From: JAMXLO01 sp035492535
GTDB taxonomy: Bacteria; Pseudomonadota; Alphaproteobacteria; Acetobacterales; Acetobacteraceae
Assembly (NCBI GenBank): GCA_035492535.1
Contig: DATJJM010000097.1
Span: 1-51,755 of the forward strand
Direction: 5' to 3'
DNA: 51,755 nt
Shown: piece after piece, positions 9,257 through 17,832 of the stretch
Numbering within the stretch: position 1 is the stretch's first letter
How the letters are laid out: every line of letters starts with the position of its first letter
Translations under genes and position numbers: made by a program
Notes under the pieces: generated by a model
What the model saw: only the letters and a program-made list of their open reading frames with translations
Told to the model about the DNA's origin: nothing
Databases searched by the model: none

Positions 9257-10591
9257 ATGTCGCGGCTTGTTGTCGTCTCCAATCGTGTGGCGCCGATCAC
9301 GGAAGGTGAACCCACAGCCGGCGGCCTCGCTGCCGGCGTGCTGGATGCACTGAAGCAGCAGGGTGGCCTGTGGTTTGGCTGGAGCGGTGAAGTCACTGAC
9401 GACGCCGCGTCGCCCGCACACGTTGAACGCACTGTCGGGCCGATCACGCTGTATACGATCGATCTGTGCCGGCGCGACTACGACGCATATTACCGCGGCT
9501 TCGCCAACGGCACGCTATGGCCGACCCTGCACTACCAGATCAGCCACGCCCGTTTCTCCTGGGAGGATTTTTCCGGCTATCGCCGTGTCAATGCGGTGTT
9601 TGCCGAGGCGCTGGCGAAGCTGGTGCGGCCGGACGACATGATCTGGGCACACGACTACCATCTGCTCGGCCTGGCCGAGGCCCTGCGCAAACTCGGGCTG
9701 CGCAACCGCGTCGGCCTGTTCCTGCACACGCCCTTCCCCGCCCCCGGCGTTTTCATGACCATGCCGGCGCATGCCGAGCTGATCCGTGCGATGTGCCAGT
9801 TCGACCTGCTCGGGTTTCAGACGGAAGACGACATGACTGCGTTCACCGATTACGTGGAACGCCACGCGCCGGCGCTGGAGACCAGAACCGGGGTGTATCC
9901 GATAGGCGTGCATGTCGATGACGTCCGCCGCGAGGCAGAGGCGCCGGCACATCAGAACGACGCAACCCGGCTGCACGAAAGTCTGCTCGGACGACCGTTG
10001 ATCCTCAGTGTCGACCGGTTGGACTACTCAAAGGGCCTCCGGCAGCGGTTCATCGCCCTGGAGCGATTCTTTGAAAAGCACCCGCAGCACCAGGGCAACG
10101 TGGTGTTCATGCAGATCGCCCCACCGTCGCGCGGCGACATCGAGACCTATCGCGAGATCCGCCACGCACTCGAAGCGGAAGCCGGCCGGATCAACGGCCG
10201 CTTCGCCGAGGTGGACTGGATGCCGCTCCGCTACCTCAACCGCGGCTTCGCCCGCAGCGCATTGATGCCATTGTACGCCGAGGCTCAGATAGGCCTCGTG
10301 ACGCCCCTGCGCGACGGCATGAACCTGGTGGCGAAGGAGTATGTCGCGGCACAGAACCCAGCCGATCCTGGCGTGCTGGTCCTCTCGCAATTCGCCGGCG
10401 CCGCGCGCGAACTCGACGCCGCGCTGATCGTCAATCCTTACGATGAAGCCGGCGTCGCGACGGCGCTCGATCGCGCGCTCGCCATGCCCTGCGACGAACG
10501 CCAGGAGCGGCACCGGTCGATGCTGTCGGTAATGCGGCGCAATAGCCTGGATGCCTGGCGCGACCGGTTCGTGGCTGATCTCGCTACTTGA
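9257..10591 (+). CDS. otsA: Trehalose-6-phosphate synthase
   Basis: A 444-residue GT20 enzyme that joins glucose from a nucleotide donor to glucose 6-phosphate, giving trehalose 6-phosphate, a cytosolic step in osmotic and stress protection. Seen: the N-terminal VVVSNRVAPI and TAGGLAAGV, WFGWSG, the acceptor-site WAHDYHLL near residues 130-137, SVDRLDYSKGL near 251-261 (donor phosphate contact by Arg and Lys), and LRDGMNLVAKEYVAAQ near 351-366, all diagnostic for OtsA. Length fits. No trehalose-6-phosphate phosphatase (otsB) lies within the window, so dephosphorylation must be encoded elsewhere. The gene ends inside the last codons of the convergent PLP-enzyme gene; the two overlap by 8 bases. 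Confidence 0.95.
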   Translation: MSRLVVVSNRVAPITEGEPTAGGLAAGVLDALKQQGGLWFGWSGEVTDDAASPAHVERTVGPITLYTIDLCRRDYDAYYRGFANGTLWPTLHYQISHARFSWEDFSGYRRVNAVFAEALAKLVRPDDMIWAHDYHLLGLAEALRKLGLRNRVGLFLHTPFPAPGVFMTMPAHAELIRAMCQFDLLGFQTEDDMTAFTDYVERHAPALETRTGVYPIGVHVDDVRREAEAPAHQNDATRLHESLLGRPLILSVDRLDYSKGLRQRFIALERFFEKHPQHQGNVVFMQIAPPSRGDIETYREIRHALEAEAGRINGRFAEVDWMPLRYLNRGFARSALMPLYAEAQIGLVTPLRDGMNLVAKEYVAAQNPADPGVLVLSQFAGAARELDAALIVNPYDEAGVATALDRALAMPCDERQERHRSMLSVMRRNSLDAWRDRFVADLAT

Positions 10592-11678
10592 TCTTGCCGC
10601 GCCCCGCGATACGCCAGATCGCGTCAATCCTGCCGTTGCGCACCGCGACGATCTCCTCGTGCAGGTGCACCGTCGTGTCGCCGTAGCCGACAACCAGCTC
10701 CACCTTGTCACCGATACGCGGCAGGTCATTCGGTTCGGCGAGATCGATTGTGCCATGTTCCGCCGACAGCCTTACCTGCGTCGCGTTCAGCCCGATCGGC
10801 TCGGGCGCCGCCGCATCGCTGCTCATCGCCTTCTTGCCGGCATCGATGATCACGCGCGTGGGCGTCGGCCGGCTCGTCACCGTCGCCAGAAGCGTCAGCG
10901 CCTGCGGGAAATCCAGATGGTAGTGGGTGCGATAATGCACGTCGCTGAAGATGATCCCGCCTGCCTCGATCTCCGTCACCCCAGGCTGCTGAGCGCAATA
11001 GGGGAACGTGCCGGTCCCACCGCAGCTTACGATCTCGACGGGCAGCCCGGCGTTGCGGCAGGCGTCCGCGCTGTCCGTCAACAGCTTGACCGCATCCCCG
11101 ACGGCACGCGCCTTCTCCGCAGGGTCGGCAATGGTGACGGCATGGCTCTCCCAGCTCGTGACGCCAACAAACCGCAGACCTGGTGTATCGGCGATCACCC
11201 GCGCCAGCGCCACCACTGGTGCGCCTGGCTGTACACCTGCGCGGTGCATGCCGATATCCACCTCGATAGCGACCCGCAACGTCCGGCCAGTGCCATGCAT
11301 CGCCGCCGAGAGCTGCTCGATATGCGCAATGCTGTCCACGGTCACGATCGGTTCGGCAACCGCCGTCAGAGCCGCGAGGCGTTGTGTCTTGGCTGCCCCC
11401 ACGATCTGGTTGTGGATCAGAATGTCGCGGACACCGTGCTCGGCCAGCACTTCGGCCTCGCCCAGCTTGGCGCACGTCATGCCGATGGCGCCGGCCGCCA
11501 GCTCTTTCTGGATGATCTCGGGAGTCTTCTGTCCCTTGGTGTGCGGTCGCCAGCTCACTCCATTGGCGCGGCAGGTGTCCGCGACACTGCGGATATTCGC
11601 TTCCATCAGATCCAGATCGACCAGCAAGGCTGGTGTATCGACAGCGGTCTTTGGTTGGCCGATCAGCGAACCCGGCAT
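10584..11678 (-). CDS. DSD1/D-threonine aldolase-type PLP enzyme
   Basis: A 364-residue enzyme with the alanine-racemase-like N-terminal barrel. Seen: DTPALLVDLDLMEANI, RPHTKGQK with Lys48 as the expected PLP Schiff-base residue, GVTSWESHAV and SCGGTGTFPY (PLP phosphate region), and a C-terminal beta domain. Family members cleave D-3-hydroxyamino acids (D-threonine aldolase) or dehydrate D-serine. The usual zinc site near residues 337-345, His-x-Asp or His-x-Cys, here reads VGYGDTTVHLHEE: Tyr replaces the His while Asp is kept, so metal binding may be altered. The ATG at 11678 is chosen because AAGGAG precedes it; the longer open frame upstream has no such support. Convergent with otsA (8-base overlap) and divergent from the dioxygenase cluster. 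Confidence 0.82.
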   Translation of the reverse strand: MPGSLIGQPKTAVDTPALLVDLDLMEANIRSVADTCRANGVSWRPHTKGQKTPEIIQKELAAGAIGMTCAKLGEAEVLAEHGVRDILIHNQIVGAAKTQRLAALTAVAEPIVTVDSIAHIEQLSAAMHGTGRTLRVAIEVDIGMHRAGVQPGAPVVALARVIADTPGLRFVGVTSWESHAVTIADPAEKARAVGDAVKLLTDSADACRNAGLPVEIVSCGGTGTFPYCAQQPGVTEIEAGGIIFSDVHYRTHYHLDFPQALTLLATVTSRPTPTRVIIDAGKKAMSSDAAAPEPIGLNATQVRLSAEHGTIDLAEPNDLPRIGDKVELVVGYGDTTVHLHEEIVAVRNGRIDAIWRIAGRGKIK

Positions 11679-11730
11679 GGAGCGCTCCTTTCCTGGAGAC
11701 GGAGTGATCCTATGACACTCGCGGCAACCC

Positions 11731-11740
11731 CGGCTAGCCG
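11731..11740. promoter_or_regulatory. Palindrome in divergent gap (possible operator)
   Basis: CGGCTAGCCG is a perfect 10-base palindrome in the 127-base gap between the PLP-enzyme gene and the first dioxygenase gene, which are transcribed apart. A regulator acting on either side could bind here; the evidence is symmetry and position only. Confidence 0.25.
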
Positions 11741-11805
11741 CCACGCAATGACAGGGCCGGCGACCTCCGCTAAGCTCGGGCCAAATACCCAGGAGCCGTC
11801 CCATA

Positions 11806-12696
11806 ATGAACATAACGCCCGCACACCCGGTATTCGCCGGCGAAGTCTCCGGCATCGACATCACCCGGCCGCTCTCGCGTGATCAGGTCGCCGCCGTCGA
11901 GGCCGGCATGGATCGCTACGCCGTGCTGGTGTTTCACGACCAGGCGCTCACCGATGAACAGCAGCTCGAGTTCAGCCGCAATTTCGGCGAGCTGGAGGTG
12001 ACGCTTGCCGGCCAGATGGCGAAGCCGGAGGATCGCCGTCTGGGCGATCGGCTCGAACTTGGCGACATCTCCAACCTGACCGCGCGCAACGCCATCCGCG
12101 AGCGCGACGACAGGTCCCGGATGTACGCGCTGGCCAACCGGCTGTGGCACTCGGATGCGTCGTTCCGCGCGATCGGCGCTGGCTATACGCTACTGCACGG
12201 ACGGGTCATTCCCGGCAAGGGCGGCAACACGGAGTTCGCCGACATGCGCGCCGCCTACGATGCGCTGGACGATGCAACGAAGGCGGAAATCGAAGACCTG
12301 GTCTGCGAGCATTCCATCGTATTTTCGCGCGAGCAGATCGGTTTTGCCGACTACGCGCCGGGCAATGAAGACCGGCTGCGCCCCGTGCGCCATCGGCTGG
12401 TGATCACCCACCCGGTGACAGGGCGCAAGTCGCTCTATCTGTCATCGCATATCGGCGGCATTGTCGGCTGGCCGGTGCCTGAGGCACGCGCCTTCATCCG
12501 CGACCTGGCAGAGCACGCGACGCAGCGGCAGTTCGTCTATTCGCATGCATGGCGCGTGGGCGACCTGGTGATGTGGGACAACCGCACCGTGATGCACCGG
12601 GCGCGCCGCTTCGACGACCTCAAGGAAGTGCGCGATCTGCGGCGCACGTCGATCAAGGGCACAGGACTGGAGGTCGGGCAGGCGAAGGCCGCCTGA
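11806..12696 (+). CDS. TfdA/TauD-family Fe(II)/2-oxoglutarate dioxygenase, copy 1
   Basis: A 296-residue cytosolic non-haem iron oxygenase. Seen: iron ligands His115 and Asp117 in NRLWHSDASF, the 2-oxoglutarate Thr142 in GGNTEFADMRAAYDAL, the distal iron ligand His264 in MWDNRTVMHR, and the Arg-rich RDLRRTS that closes the co-substrate site. These segments and the overall length match TfdA (2,4-dichlorophenoxyacetate dioxygenase) more closely than taurine dioxygenase. Such enzymes hydroxylate a carbon next to an ether, sulfonate or carboxylate, releasing succinate and CO2. It is the first of three tandem paralogues (gaps 6 and 12 bases). Its substrate pocket between residues 65 and 110 differs most from the other two, so the three may not share one substrate. 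A herbicide-like natural ether is possible but unproven. Confidence 0.9.
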   Translation: MNITPAHPVFAGEVSGIDITRPLSRDQVAAVEAGMDRYAVLVFHDQALTDEQQLEFSRNFGELEVTLAGQMAKPEDRRLGDRLELGDISNLTARNAIRERDDRSRMYALANRLWHSDASFRAIGAGYTLLHGRVIPGKGGNTEFADMRAAYDALDDATKAEIEDLVCEHSIVFSREQIGFADYAPGNEDRLRPVRHRLVITHPVTGRKSLYLSSHIGGIVGWPVPEARAFIRDLAEHATQRQFVYSHAWRVGDLVMWDNRTVMHRARRFDDLKEVRDLRRTSIKGTGLEVGQAKAA

Positions 12697-12702
12697 ACCA
12701 CC

Positions 12703-13581
12703 ATGCCGGTAACGATCACATCGCTGAATCCCCTCTTCGTCGGGGAGGTGTCCGGCGTCGATCTCACCCAGCCTTTGACGCACGATGATGTGGCTGGGAT
12801 CGAAGCCGGCATGGATCGCCACGCGGTCCTGGTGTTCCGCGACCAGCGGCTGACCGACGAGCAGCAACTCGCGTTCAGCCGCCATTTCGGCGAGCTGGAG
12901 GCCACCCGCGGCACCGGCATCAGCAAGCCGGGCGAACTGCGGCTGGATCCGGCGTTCGCCGACGTGTCCAACCTCGATACCAACAACCAGCCGCTGGCGC
13001 GCGACAATCGGCGGCGGCTGTACAGCCTCGGCAACCGGCTGTGGCACTCCGACAGTTCGTTCAAGGCGGTGCCGGCGACATACTCGATCCTGTCCGGGCG
13101 CGTCGTGGCGGACAAAGGCGGCGAGACCGAGTTCGCCGACATGCGCGCCGCCTACGATGCGCTGGATGACGCGGTGCGGGCCTCGATCGAGGACCTGGTC
13201 TGCGAACACTCGCTGCAATACTCGCGCGAACAGCTCGGGTTTGATCTCACGCCGGAGGAACGCGCCACCATGCGCCCTGTGCGCCAGCGTCTTGTGCGCA
13301 CGCATCCGGTGACGGGGCGGAAGTCGCTGTACCTCGCGTCACATATCGGCACCATCACCGGCTGGCCGGTGCCGGAGGCGCGCGCCTTCATCCGCGACCT
13401 GACCGAACACGCCACGCAGCCGCGTTTTGTGTATACGCACCGATGGCGCCCATGGGACCTGGTGATGTGGGACAACCGCCAGGTCATGCATCGCGTACGC
13501 CGCTACGACGAATCGAAGCCGCGTGACATGCGCCGCACAACGGTCGCCGGCACCGTCATGACGGTGGCGCAGGCAGCCTGA
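12703..13581 (+). CDS. TfdA/TauD-family Fe(II)/2-oxoglutarate dioxygenase, copy 2
   Basis: A 292-residue paralogue of the preceding gene, beginning 6 bases after its stop. Iron ligands are His115 and Asp117 (NRLWHSDSSF) plus the His in MWDNRQVMHR; the 2-oxoglutarate Thr is in GGETEFADMRAAYDAL. The ending TVAGTVMTVAQAA is shared almost exactly with copy 3, while copy 1 ends differently, so copies 2 and 3 are the closer pair. No clear ribosome site precedes this ATG, consistent with translation coupled to copy 1. The variable stretch around residues 66-100, which frames the substrate site in TfdA, differs from both neighbours. Function beyond 2-oxoglutarate-dependent hydroxylation is unknown. 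Confidence 0.9.
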   Translation: MPVTITSLNPLFVGEVSGVDLTQPLTHDDVAGIEAGMDRHAVLVFRDQRLTDEQQLAFSRHFGELEATRGTGISKPGELRLDPAFADVSNLDTNNQPLARDNRRRLYSLGNRLWHSDSSFKAVPATYSILSGRVVADKGGETEFADMRAAYDALDDAVRASIEDLVCEHSLQYSREQLGFDLTPEERATMRPVRQRLVRTHPVTGRKSLYLASHIGTITGWPVPEARAFIRDLTEHATQPRFVYTHRWRPWDLVMWDNRQVMHRVRRYDESKPRDMRRTTVAGTVMTVAQAA

Positions 13582-13593
13582 AGGGAGACCGCC

Positions 13594-14475
13594 ATGGCGA
13601 TCAGCATCCGTCAAATCACGCCTGTGTTCGCCGGCGAGGTATCGGGCGTTGACATCACACGGCCGCTCTCACGCGAGGACGTGGCGGCGATCGAAGCGGG
13701 CATGGACCAATACGCGGTACTGGTCTTCCGCGACCAGCATCTGACTGACGACACGCAGCGCGCATTCACGCGGAATTTCGGTTCACTGGAGTCATCGCCG
13801 GGCGGCCATATCGCGACGGCGGCGGAGCGGCGGCTGCCGCTCGACATGCAGGACGCCTCCAACCTCGACAAGGAGCAGAAGCCGCTGGCGCGCGACGATC
13901 GGCGGCGGATGTTCAATCTCGGGAACCGGCTGTGGCATTCGGATAGTTCGTATCGTGCAGTGCCGGCGAAGTACTCGCTGCTGTCGGGGCGTGTCGTCGT
14001 CGATCGCGGCGGTCACACCGAATTCGCCGACATGCGGGCAGCGTATGACGCGCTGGATGATGCGACGAAGGCCGAGATCGAGGAGCTGGTCTGCGAGCAC
14101 TCACTGATGTTCTCGCGTGGCACGCTCGGCTTCACCGAACTCAACGACACGGAGCGCGCAATGTTCCGGCCGGTGCGTCAGCGCCTGGTCCGCGTGCATC
14201 CGGTGACGGGGCGCAAATCGCTGTTCCTTTCGGCGCATTGTGGCGGGATTGTCGGCTGGCCGGTGCCCGAGGCACGCGCGTTCCTGCGCGATCTCGCGGA
14301 ACATGCGACGCAGCCACAGTTCGTCTATTCGCACAAATGGCGGCAGTGGGACCTGGTGATATGGGACAATCGCCAGACCATGCATCGGGTCACGCGATTC
14401 GATGAGACACAGGTGCGGGATATGCGGCGGACCACTGTCGTGGGTGACACGATGACCGTCGCGCAGGCAGCCTGA
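13594..14475 (+). CDS. TfdA/TauD-family Fe(II)/2-oxoglutarate dioxygenase, copy 3
   Basis: A 293-residue paralogue, 12 bases after copy 2 and with its own ribosome site (AAGGGAG). Iron ligands His115 and Asp117 (NRLWHSDSSY) and the His in IWDNRQTMHR; the co-substrate Thr is in GGHTEFADMRAAYDAL. It shares with copy 2 the ARDDRRRM/ARDNRRRL segment and the MTVAQAA ending. Several stretches of the three genes are nearly identical at DNA level (for instance the segment encoding GWPVPEARAF), as expected for serial duplication. It ends 21 bases before the stop of the convergent serine hydrolase. The triplet probably acts on related substrates; no transporter or ring-degrading gene lies next to it to name them. 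Confidence 0.9.
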   Translation: MAISIRQITPVFAGEVSGVDITRPLSREDVAAIEAGMDQYAVLVFRDQHLTDDTQRAFTRNFGSLESSPGGHIATAAERRLPLDMQDASNLDKEQKPLARDDRRRMFNLGNRLWHSDSSYRAVPAKYSLLSGRVVVDRGGHTEFADMRAAYDALDDATKAEIEELVCEHSLMFSRGTLGFTELNDTERAMFRPVRQRLVRVHPVTGRKSLFLSAHCGGIVGWPVPEARAFLRDLAEHATQPQFVYSHKWRQWDLVIWDNRQTMHRVTRFDETQVRDMRRTTVVGDTMTVAQAA

Positions 14476-14496
14476 CATACAGTAGCTCGGTGCCGC

Positions 14497-16089
14497 CTAT
14501 TGGCGCCGCACGAACGTCCCCCAACCGGTGCTGTCGAAGAACTCGACATCGACTTTGTCCGCGTGGTCGCGCGCCTTCATGGTGAATGTGACCTTGGAGA
14601 TTGAGCCGTCATTGGCATTCTCGCCGGAGGGAGCGAACGTGAATACATCACCATCCCAATGAGCCAGCTTGTATTCGGTGTGTTTGGGGCCGAGCAGCAA
14701 CACCAATGAGCCTCCGCGCTGCTCCACGACGAGGTCGCCGAAGTAGTCATTGTGATAGGTGCCCGCGTAGCCGTCCGGTCGTCGGGCGGGAGCTGCGTGT
14801 TCGGGCGCTGATTTGCCGACGAGCGACCCTGTTGGCGCGGACATCGGCTTCATCAGCGCTCCGTAGCCGGCAAGCCAGTCCCGGGTGACCACACCGAACT
14901 GAACGAGATCGGCAAAGTCCATACCCAATGCTTCGACGGCGCCAATGGGTGCGGCGTTGCTGAGCACGGTGATGCCGAGACCGAGCGATGGGATCATCAC
15001 GAAATTCGTGGCCGCACCCAGGGCGAATGCGCCGGAGTGGCTCAGAGACACCCGACCTGATGCCAGGGTGCCAACATTGAACCCATATCCATAGAAGCTG
15101 GCGCGCGCGGCAGGCGCCTGCGACGGTGCGGACACGATCTGCGCCGTGATTGCCGGCAGCAAAGCGTTCGCTGCGACAACGCGCTTGCCGTCGAACATGC
15201 CGCCCTGAAGGACCATGGACATCCATCGCGCCATATCGTTGGCCGATGAACTCACACCACCCGCTGGCGATTGCGCATCAGGCTCGCGCTGGTATTTCGC
15301 CTCATATGTGCCGTTGACCAATACGTGTCCTGCGGCACGGTTCGGCCGGCCAATGAAATCCTTATAGCGCGAACTCGTGGAGGTCATGCCGAGAGGCGCA
15401 TAGAGCACCTGTTCCGACAATGTCGCCCAGTCGGTGTGTGACGCGGCGGCAGCCGCATCAGCGCCGGCGGTCAGTCCGAAATTCGTATAGGCATACTCGT
15501 CGCGGAACGAGTGCAGCCTGACGAAGCGAAGCCGGCGCAGCACCTGATCGCGATCATAGCCAAGATCCTCGAGTTCATCGCCTGCATGATCAGGCAGGCC
15601 TGAGCGGTGCGCGAACATATCGCCGATCGTGACGTGGGTGGTGATCCAGGGATCATTCAGTGCGAACCACGGCAGGTACTTATGCACAGGTGTGTCCCAT
15701 GCGACGGTGCCGATCCCCACCTGATGTGCCACCATCGTCGCGGCCAGCGACTTCGATAACGATGCGATCTGGAAGACTGTATCGGCGTTCACAGCATCCG
15801 TTGTCCCCACGCGCCGGACACCGAACCCGTCCGCATACACAGTCCTGCCGTCACGCACGACCGAGATTGCCAGGCCAGGAATATGCGTGCGGGCCAGCAT
15901 GTCTTTCGCGAGGTCGGGCAGTTTCGCGATCGCGGCGTCGATCTGCGCTGGCGACACGACGTTGGCTGTTGCCTCAGGTGGCGACACTGACGGATCGATT
16001 GGATTGGCTGGCTGGCCGGCAGCGACAAGCGGCATCGTCAGTATTGCACTTGCCGTCGCAGTCAGCAGGATAAGACGCAGCGCTTGCAT
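14497..16089 (-). CDS. Serine beta-lactamase-like hydrolase (class C/esterase fold), exported
   Basis: A 530-residue protein with an N-terminal signal peptide (hydrophobic core to about residue 24, AAGQPA). The catalytic domain has Ser110-x-x-Lys113 (SLSK), the Tyr201-Thr-Asn203 motif (YTN) and HSGAF as the third element in place of KTG, the pattern of class C beta-lactamases, DD-peptidases and related esterases. Residues from about 430 form a separate beta-rich C-terminal domain (GYAGTYHNDYFGDLVVEQ), like the DUF3471 module seen behind such hydrolases. Likely periplasmic; substrate could be peptidoglycan fragments, D-peptides or esters, and antibiotic resistance should not be assumed. Divergent from the cyclase-family gene with a gap of only about 50 bases. 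Confidence 0.85.
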   Translation of the reverse strand: MQALRLILLTATASAILTMPLVAAGQPANPIDPSVSPPEATANVVSPAQIDAAIAKLPDLAKDMLARTHIPGLAISVVRDGRTVYADGFGVRRVGTTDAVNADTVFQIASLSKSLAATMVAHQVGIGTVAWDTPVHKYLPWFALNDPWITTHVTIGDMFAHRSGLPDHAGDELEDLGYDRDQVLRRLRFVRLHSFRDEYAYTNFGLTAGADAAAAASHTDWATLSEQVLYAPLGMTSTSSRYKDFIGRPNRAAGHVLVNGTYEAKYQREPDAQSPAGGVSSSANDMARWMSMVLQGGMFDGKRVVAANALLPAITAQIVSAPSQAPAARASFYGYGFNVGTLASGRVSLSHSGAFALGAATNFVMIPSLGLGITVLSNAAPIGAVEALGMDFADLVQFGVVTRDWLAGYGALMKPMSAPTGSLVGKSAPEHAAPARRPDGYAGTYHNDYFGDLVVEQRGGSLVLLLGPKHTEYKLAHWDGDVFTFAPSGENANDGSISKVTFTMKARDHADKVDVEFFDSTGWGTFVRRQ

Positions 16090-16141
16090 GGCCGTCCTCT
16101 ATATCGCGACCGAAGCAAACGACGAACGGAAGGAAATGTCG

Positions 16142-17194
16142 ATGACAGACAATCCACGCTGGACCCGCCGACCCGCCGGCTCCACCTGGGGCGACTTCGG
16201 TGCCGACGATGAACGTGGCCGGCTCAATCTGCTGACGCCACAGAAGGTGTTGCAAGGCATTGCCGAAGTGAAAACCGGCAAGACCTTCTGCCTGTCATTG
16301 CCGCTCGACTATCCGGGCGGCGCGATCCTGTCGCCGCGCCGTCATCCGCCGGTGTTGAAGCCCACGATGCGCGGCGACAAGCCGAACATGAATTACCCGT
16401 TGCGCTGCGACGATCCCACTGCCACAGACATCGTCTGCGACGATCAGGTGATCCTGACGCTGCAATACTCCACACAGTGGGATTCGCTGGCGCATGTCGG
16501 CCAGATGTTCGACGCCGATGGCGACGGCAAGCCAGAGGACGTGTTCTACAACGGCTACCGCGCCGGCCGCGACATCATCGGTCCTGCGTTCTACGACGCG
16601 CAGGGAAACATGACCCCCTGCGACGAACCGCAGGGCGCGCGGCATCTCGGCGTGCAGAACATGGCCGAGTCATGCATGCAGGGCCGCGGCGTGCTGATCG
16701 ACCTCGAGGCACATTTCGGCCGCACCGGGCACATCGTCAGCTACGATGAGCTGATGGAGATCATGCGCAAGGACAACGTCGTGGTCGAACCCGGCGATTT
16801 CGTGCTGTTCCGTACCGGCTTCGCCGAAATGCTGCTGGAGATGAACAAACAGCCGGACCGCGAGAAGCTGATGGCCGGCACCTGCGGCCTCGACGGGCGC
16901 GATCCGAAGCTCCAGCAATGGGTGACCGACAGCGGCGCCGTGGCACTGATCTCCGACAACTTCGCGGTGGAGAGCATGCCGGCGCGGCCATGCATGGACG
17001 ATGTGTGTGCGACGCTGCCGCTCCACGCGCACTGCCTGTTCAAGCTGGGCTGCTATCTCGGCGAGATGTTCTACCTGACGGAGTTGGCGGACTGGCTGCG
17101 CGCCAACAAGCGCAACCGCTTCCTGTTCACCGGCCCGCCGCTGCGGCTGCCCGGTGCCGTCGGTTCCCCTGCGACACCGGTGGCGACCGTCTAG
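16142..17194 (+). CDS. Cyclase-family metal-dependent hydrolase (kynurenine formamidase-like)
   Basis: About 350 residues of the Pfam cyclase family (PF04199, kynurenine formamidase/isatin hydrolase relatives). Seen: WGDFGADDERGRLNLLTP near the start, WDSLAHVGQMFD with the metal-ligand His in the position of the usual HxGTHxDxP block (here reduced to one His), GRGVLIDLEAHFG, PGDFVLFRTGF and the C-terminal PLHAHCLFKLGCYLGE with further His residues. Members hydrolyse amide or lactam bonds using Mn or Zn. The second ATG (16142) is preferred because GGAAGGAA sits about 9 bases upstream; the ATG at 16136 is too close. Its stop TAG shares the CTAG palindrome with the stop of the convergent MlaC-like gene. 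Substrate unknown. Confidence 0.8.
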   Translation: MTDNPRWTRRPAGSTWGDFGADDERGRLNLLTPQKVLQGIAEVKTGKTFCLSLPLDYPGGAILSPRRHPPVLKPTMRGDKPNMNYPLRCDDPTATDIVCDDQVILTLQYSTQWDSLAHVGQMFDADGDGKPEDVFYNGYRAGRDIIGPAFYDAQGNMTPCDEPQGARHLGVQNMAESCMQGRGVLIDLEAHFGRTGHIVSYDELMEIMRKDNVVVEPGDFVLFRTGFAEMLLEMNKQPDREKLMAGTCGLDGRDPKLQQWVTDSGAVALISDNFAVESMPARPCMDDVCATLPLHAHCLFKLGCYLGEMFYLTELADWLRANKRNRFLFTGPPLRLPGAVGSPATPVATV

Positions 17195-17832
17195 GTCAGC
17201 GTCCCGCCGGACAGGTCGTTGGTCTTCTGGTTCAGGCTCTCGATCAGGGCCTGGGCGCCGCCACGCGCCACCAGCCGGCGGAAGTCGGAGCGCTGCACCG
17301 CGACCCGGCTGATCGAGCCATCGGCCAGCACATCGACGGCCTTCCACGCGCCACCGACATTGCGCATGACGTAGTCCAGCTCGTGCGTTTCGCCGGACGC
17401 GGAGATGATCTTGGTCTGCGCAAGCTGCTCGCCATTCGGCAGGCTCTTCGTATCGGGCTCAACCTCAAAATGCTGACCGGTGAAATTGTCGAAGTTGCTG
17501 ACGTAGTTCGCCAGCGTATAGCGACGGAATGCCACCTCCAGCGTGGACTGCTGATCGGAGCCCAGGCTCGACCAGGTTGGCCCCACCGAGACCTGTAGAA
17601 CCACAGGCAGGTCGAACACCCGGTCCACCACCGGCGCCAGCGTATTGAAGCGCTGCTGGAACGGCGCACTGTGGCCCGCCTTCATGATGCTGATCAGCGC
17701 GTCGCATAGCGTGCGAATGGGCGCGACAGCCCCGGAATCCGCCATCGTTCGTCGCGTTGCGACGACGGCGGAACCGACCGAAGCCACAACCATCATGCAC
17801 CAACGCCGGCGGCCAATCGAGGCAAACGGCAT
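17191..17832 (-). CDS. MlaC/HpnM-like periplasmic lipid-carrier protein
   Basis: A 213-residue exported protein of the toluene-tolerance Ttg2D/MlaC family, whose members carry phospholipids (MlaC) or are encoded with hopanoid genes (HpnM). Seen: an N-terminal hydrophobic, arginine-containing leader (RRRWCMMVVASVGSAVVA), then the family pattern PIRTLCDALISIMKAG, RFNTLAPVVDRVFDLP, a helix ending AFRRYTLANYVSNFDNF, and YVMRNVGGAWKAVDVLADG-SISRV typical of the second half. No mlaD, mlaE or hopanoid gene is adjacent, so it may be a stray family member. The four-base overlap of its stop with that of the cyclase-family gene (both read from CTAG) leaves no room for a terminator between them. Confidence 0.85.
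   Translation of the reverse strand: MPFASIGRRRWCMMVVASVGSAVVATRRTMADSGAVAPIRTLCDALISIMKAGHSAPFQQRFNTLAPVVDRVFDLPVVLQVSVGPTWSSLGSDQQSTLEVAFRRYTLANYVSNFDNFTGQHFEVEPDTKSLPNGEQLAQTKIISASGETHELDYVMRNVGGAWKAVDVLADGSISRVAVQRSDFRRLVARGGAQALIESLNQKTNDLSGGTLT

Noticed and set aside
11679..11864. 62-codon N-terminal extension of the PLP-enzyme frame
   Set aside because: It overlaps the start of the divergent dioxygenase gene, has no family match, and the ATG at 11678 has a good ribosome site.
14497..16089. Antibiotic-resistance beta-lactamase
   Set aside because: The SxxK/YxN/HxG pattern and extra C-terminal domain fit the wider esterase/peptidase group; resistance cannot be concluded.
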